This document shows, piece by piece, positions 62,955 to 64,000 of a DNA stretch of 64,000 nt (position 1 is its first letter; each line of letters opens with the position of its first letter). A program made the position numbers and the translations under genes. Where the stretch lies: NCBI RefSeq assembly GCF_017873175.1, contig NZ_JAGGJW010000001.1, forward strand, positions 682,001-746,000. The letters are read 5' to 3'. The notes under the pieces are model-generated. The model did no database searches. It was not told where the DNA came from and saw nothing but the letters and a program-made list of their open reading frames with translations. The stretch is from Neorhizobium petrolearium. Lineage in GTDB: Bacteria; Pseudomonadota; Alphaproteobacteria; Rhizobiales; Rhizobiaceae.

Positions 62955-64000
62955 TCATTCGCCTCGCGGGTAGCGTTTGGATTCCTCGAGGTTGTCGAGG
63001 TTCATGTGATTGCGCATGTAGCGCTCCGATGCCTTCTGCAGAGGCTGGTGGTCCCAGGGGAAATAGGCGCCGTTCCGGAGCGCCTCGTAGACCACCCAGC
63101 GCCGCGCCTGGCTTTCGCGCACCGCCGCGTCGAAGGCGGCCATGTCCCATTTTTCTTTGCGCTTTGCTCTAAACCTTTCCATCACGTCCGCAAAGGCCGG
63201 ATCTGCGGCAAGGTTCTTCAGCTCCTGCCGGTCGGCGTCGAGGTCGAAAAGCTGCTCCGGATCGAGTTCGCAATGGACATATTTCCATCTGCCCTCACGG
63301 ATCGCGACGAGGGGCGCATAGGAACCTTCTGCGGCATATTCCATCAGCACCGGGTTCACGCGGGTGCCACCTTCCATCATCGGCTTCAGGCTTTCGCCGT
63401 CGGTCCAGGGCTCGATCTCCGCCATGGAAATGCCGGCGAGGTCGCAGAGCGTTGGCGCCACGTCGAGGTTTGAGACGGGCGCCGTGTAAAGGGCGGGCGA
63501 AATGCCGGGGCCGGCGATCATCAACGGTACGCGCGCCGAACCTTCGAAGAAGTTCATCTTGAACCACAGCCCGCGCTCGCCCAGCATGTCGCCATGGTCG
63601 GAGCAGAACACGATCAGCGTGTCGGAGAGCATCCGCGTCCGCGTCAGTGTATCGACAAGCTCGCCGATCTTCTCGTCGATATACGATATGTTGGCGAAAT
63701 AGGCCCGGCGCGAGCGGCGGATATTCTCTTCCGTCACGTCGAAATTCTGATAATCGCAGGAAAGGATGAGCCGCTTTGAATGCGGGTCCTGTTCCTCGAG
63801 CGGGATTTCTCCGACCTCCGGCAGAAGGTGCTCGCAATCCTCGTAGAGGTCCCAGAATTTCTTCCGCGCCACGTAAGGATCGTGCGGATGGGTGAACGAG
63901 ACGGTGAGGCACCACGGCCGGCGGTTCTTGTCGTCCTGCTCGCGGGCAAGCTGGTAGAGCTTCTGGTTGGCGAGGAACGCGACCTCGTCGTCATATTCCA
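62955..64000 (-). CDS. betC: Choline-sulfatase (partial, N-terminus outside the window)
   Basis: About 348 C-terminal residues of a sulfatase; the frame is open to the window end. [60 protein letters not shown] and the C-terminal choline-sulfatase extension ([19 protein letters not shown]) fit BetC. The formylglycine Cys lies in the missing N-terminal part. It releases choline from choline-O-sulfate for BetA and BetB, thereby supplying both osmoprotectant and sulfate. A betI repressor probably lies upstream, beyond the edge. Confidence 0.94.
   Translation of the reverse strand, partial: EYDDEVAFLANQKLYQLAREQDDKNRRPWCLTVSFTHPHDPYVARKKFWDLYEDCEHLLPEVGEIPLEEQDPHSKRLILSCDYQNFDVTEENIRRSRRAYFANISYIDEKIGELVDTLTRTRMLSDTLIVFCSDHGDMLGERGLWFKMNFFEGSARVPLMIAGPGISPALYTAPVSNLDVAPTLCDLAGISMAEIEPWTDGESLKPMMEGGTRVNPVLMEYAAEGSYAPLVAIREGRWKYVHCELDPEQLFDLDADRQELKNLAADPAFADVMERFRAKRKEKWDMAAFDAAVRESQARRWVVYEALRNGAYFPWDHQPLQKASERYMRNHMNLDNLEESKRYPRGE

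Overview
The window looks like a chromosomal segment of a member of the Rhizobiaceae (Rhizobium / Sinorhizobium / Neorhizobium / Agrobacterium range). The evidence is: high-GC coding sequence throughout; a CcrM-type GANTC methyltransferase; a BioR-type box (TTATCTATAA) before bioY; a mutY - DUF721 - dsbA-like - smc - ppdK gene order; a KpsMTE/RkpRST-like polysaccharide exporter; a betC-betB-betA glycine betaine operon; and the palindromic intergenic mosaic repeats common in this family. No phage, insertion sequence, CRISPR array or rRNA was seen. There are two tRNA genes (Gln-TTG, Pro-CGG). No species assignment is possible from sequence reading alone.

Layout. 1-3.4 kb: bioY, a DUF1284 protein, an ArsR-type regulator divergent from a NIPSNAP + ABM gene pair, and an unusual binding-protein-like gene without signal peptide. 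3.4-17.5 kb: housekeeping core with ccrM, a HAD phosphatase, mutY, DUF721, a Tat-exported DsbA-like protein, smc, ppdK, a GNAT acetyltransferase, a small lipoprotein, DUF1499, an MBL-fold hydrolase and tRNA-Gln. 17.5-22.3 kb: a GntR/UTRA-regulated sugar-type ABC importer (binding protein, two permeases, no ATPase) with a PfkB-family kinase. 22.4-30.2 kb: DUF2905, an AraC regulator, a 1076-residue autotransporter, a PRPP-synthetase-like protein with an extra N-terminal PAS-like domain, and a divergent kinase-like protein. 30.2-35 kb: capsule-type export genes kpsM-kpsT-kpsE and a one-module KpsC-like protein, then a lipoprotein and tRNA-Pro. 35.3-39.1 kb: a TetR regulator divergent from a HlyD / FtsX-type permease / ATPase efflux operon.

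39.2-48.9 kb is the most distinctive part. A complete five-gene peptide-type ABC importer, a C45-family autoproteolytic amidohydrolase and a sensor-less sigma-54 activator form one operon, followed by a second transcription unit encoding an AtuA-family (DUF1446) protein and a DUF4387 protein. Both units begin with a canonical sigma-54 promoter (GG-N10-GC), and each has a related 21-bp palindromic element about 80-100 bp upstream. I read this as one self-contained sigma-54 regulon for uptake and breakdown of an amide- or peptide-like compound.

49-64 kb: a BASS-family transporter; the assimilatory sulfate genes cysH-cysD-cysN with a divergent Rrf2 regulator and a probable structured leader; a nitrilase-family hydrolase; a GreA-like factor; an orphan sulfate-binding protein with a palindromic promoter element; a ClC chloride channel; a DUF6152/DUF6644 pair; a small low-GC gene; and betC (cut by the window end)-betB-betA, which convert choline sulfate to glycine betaine.
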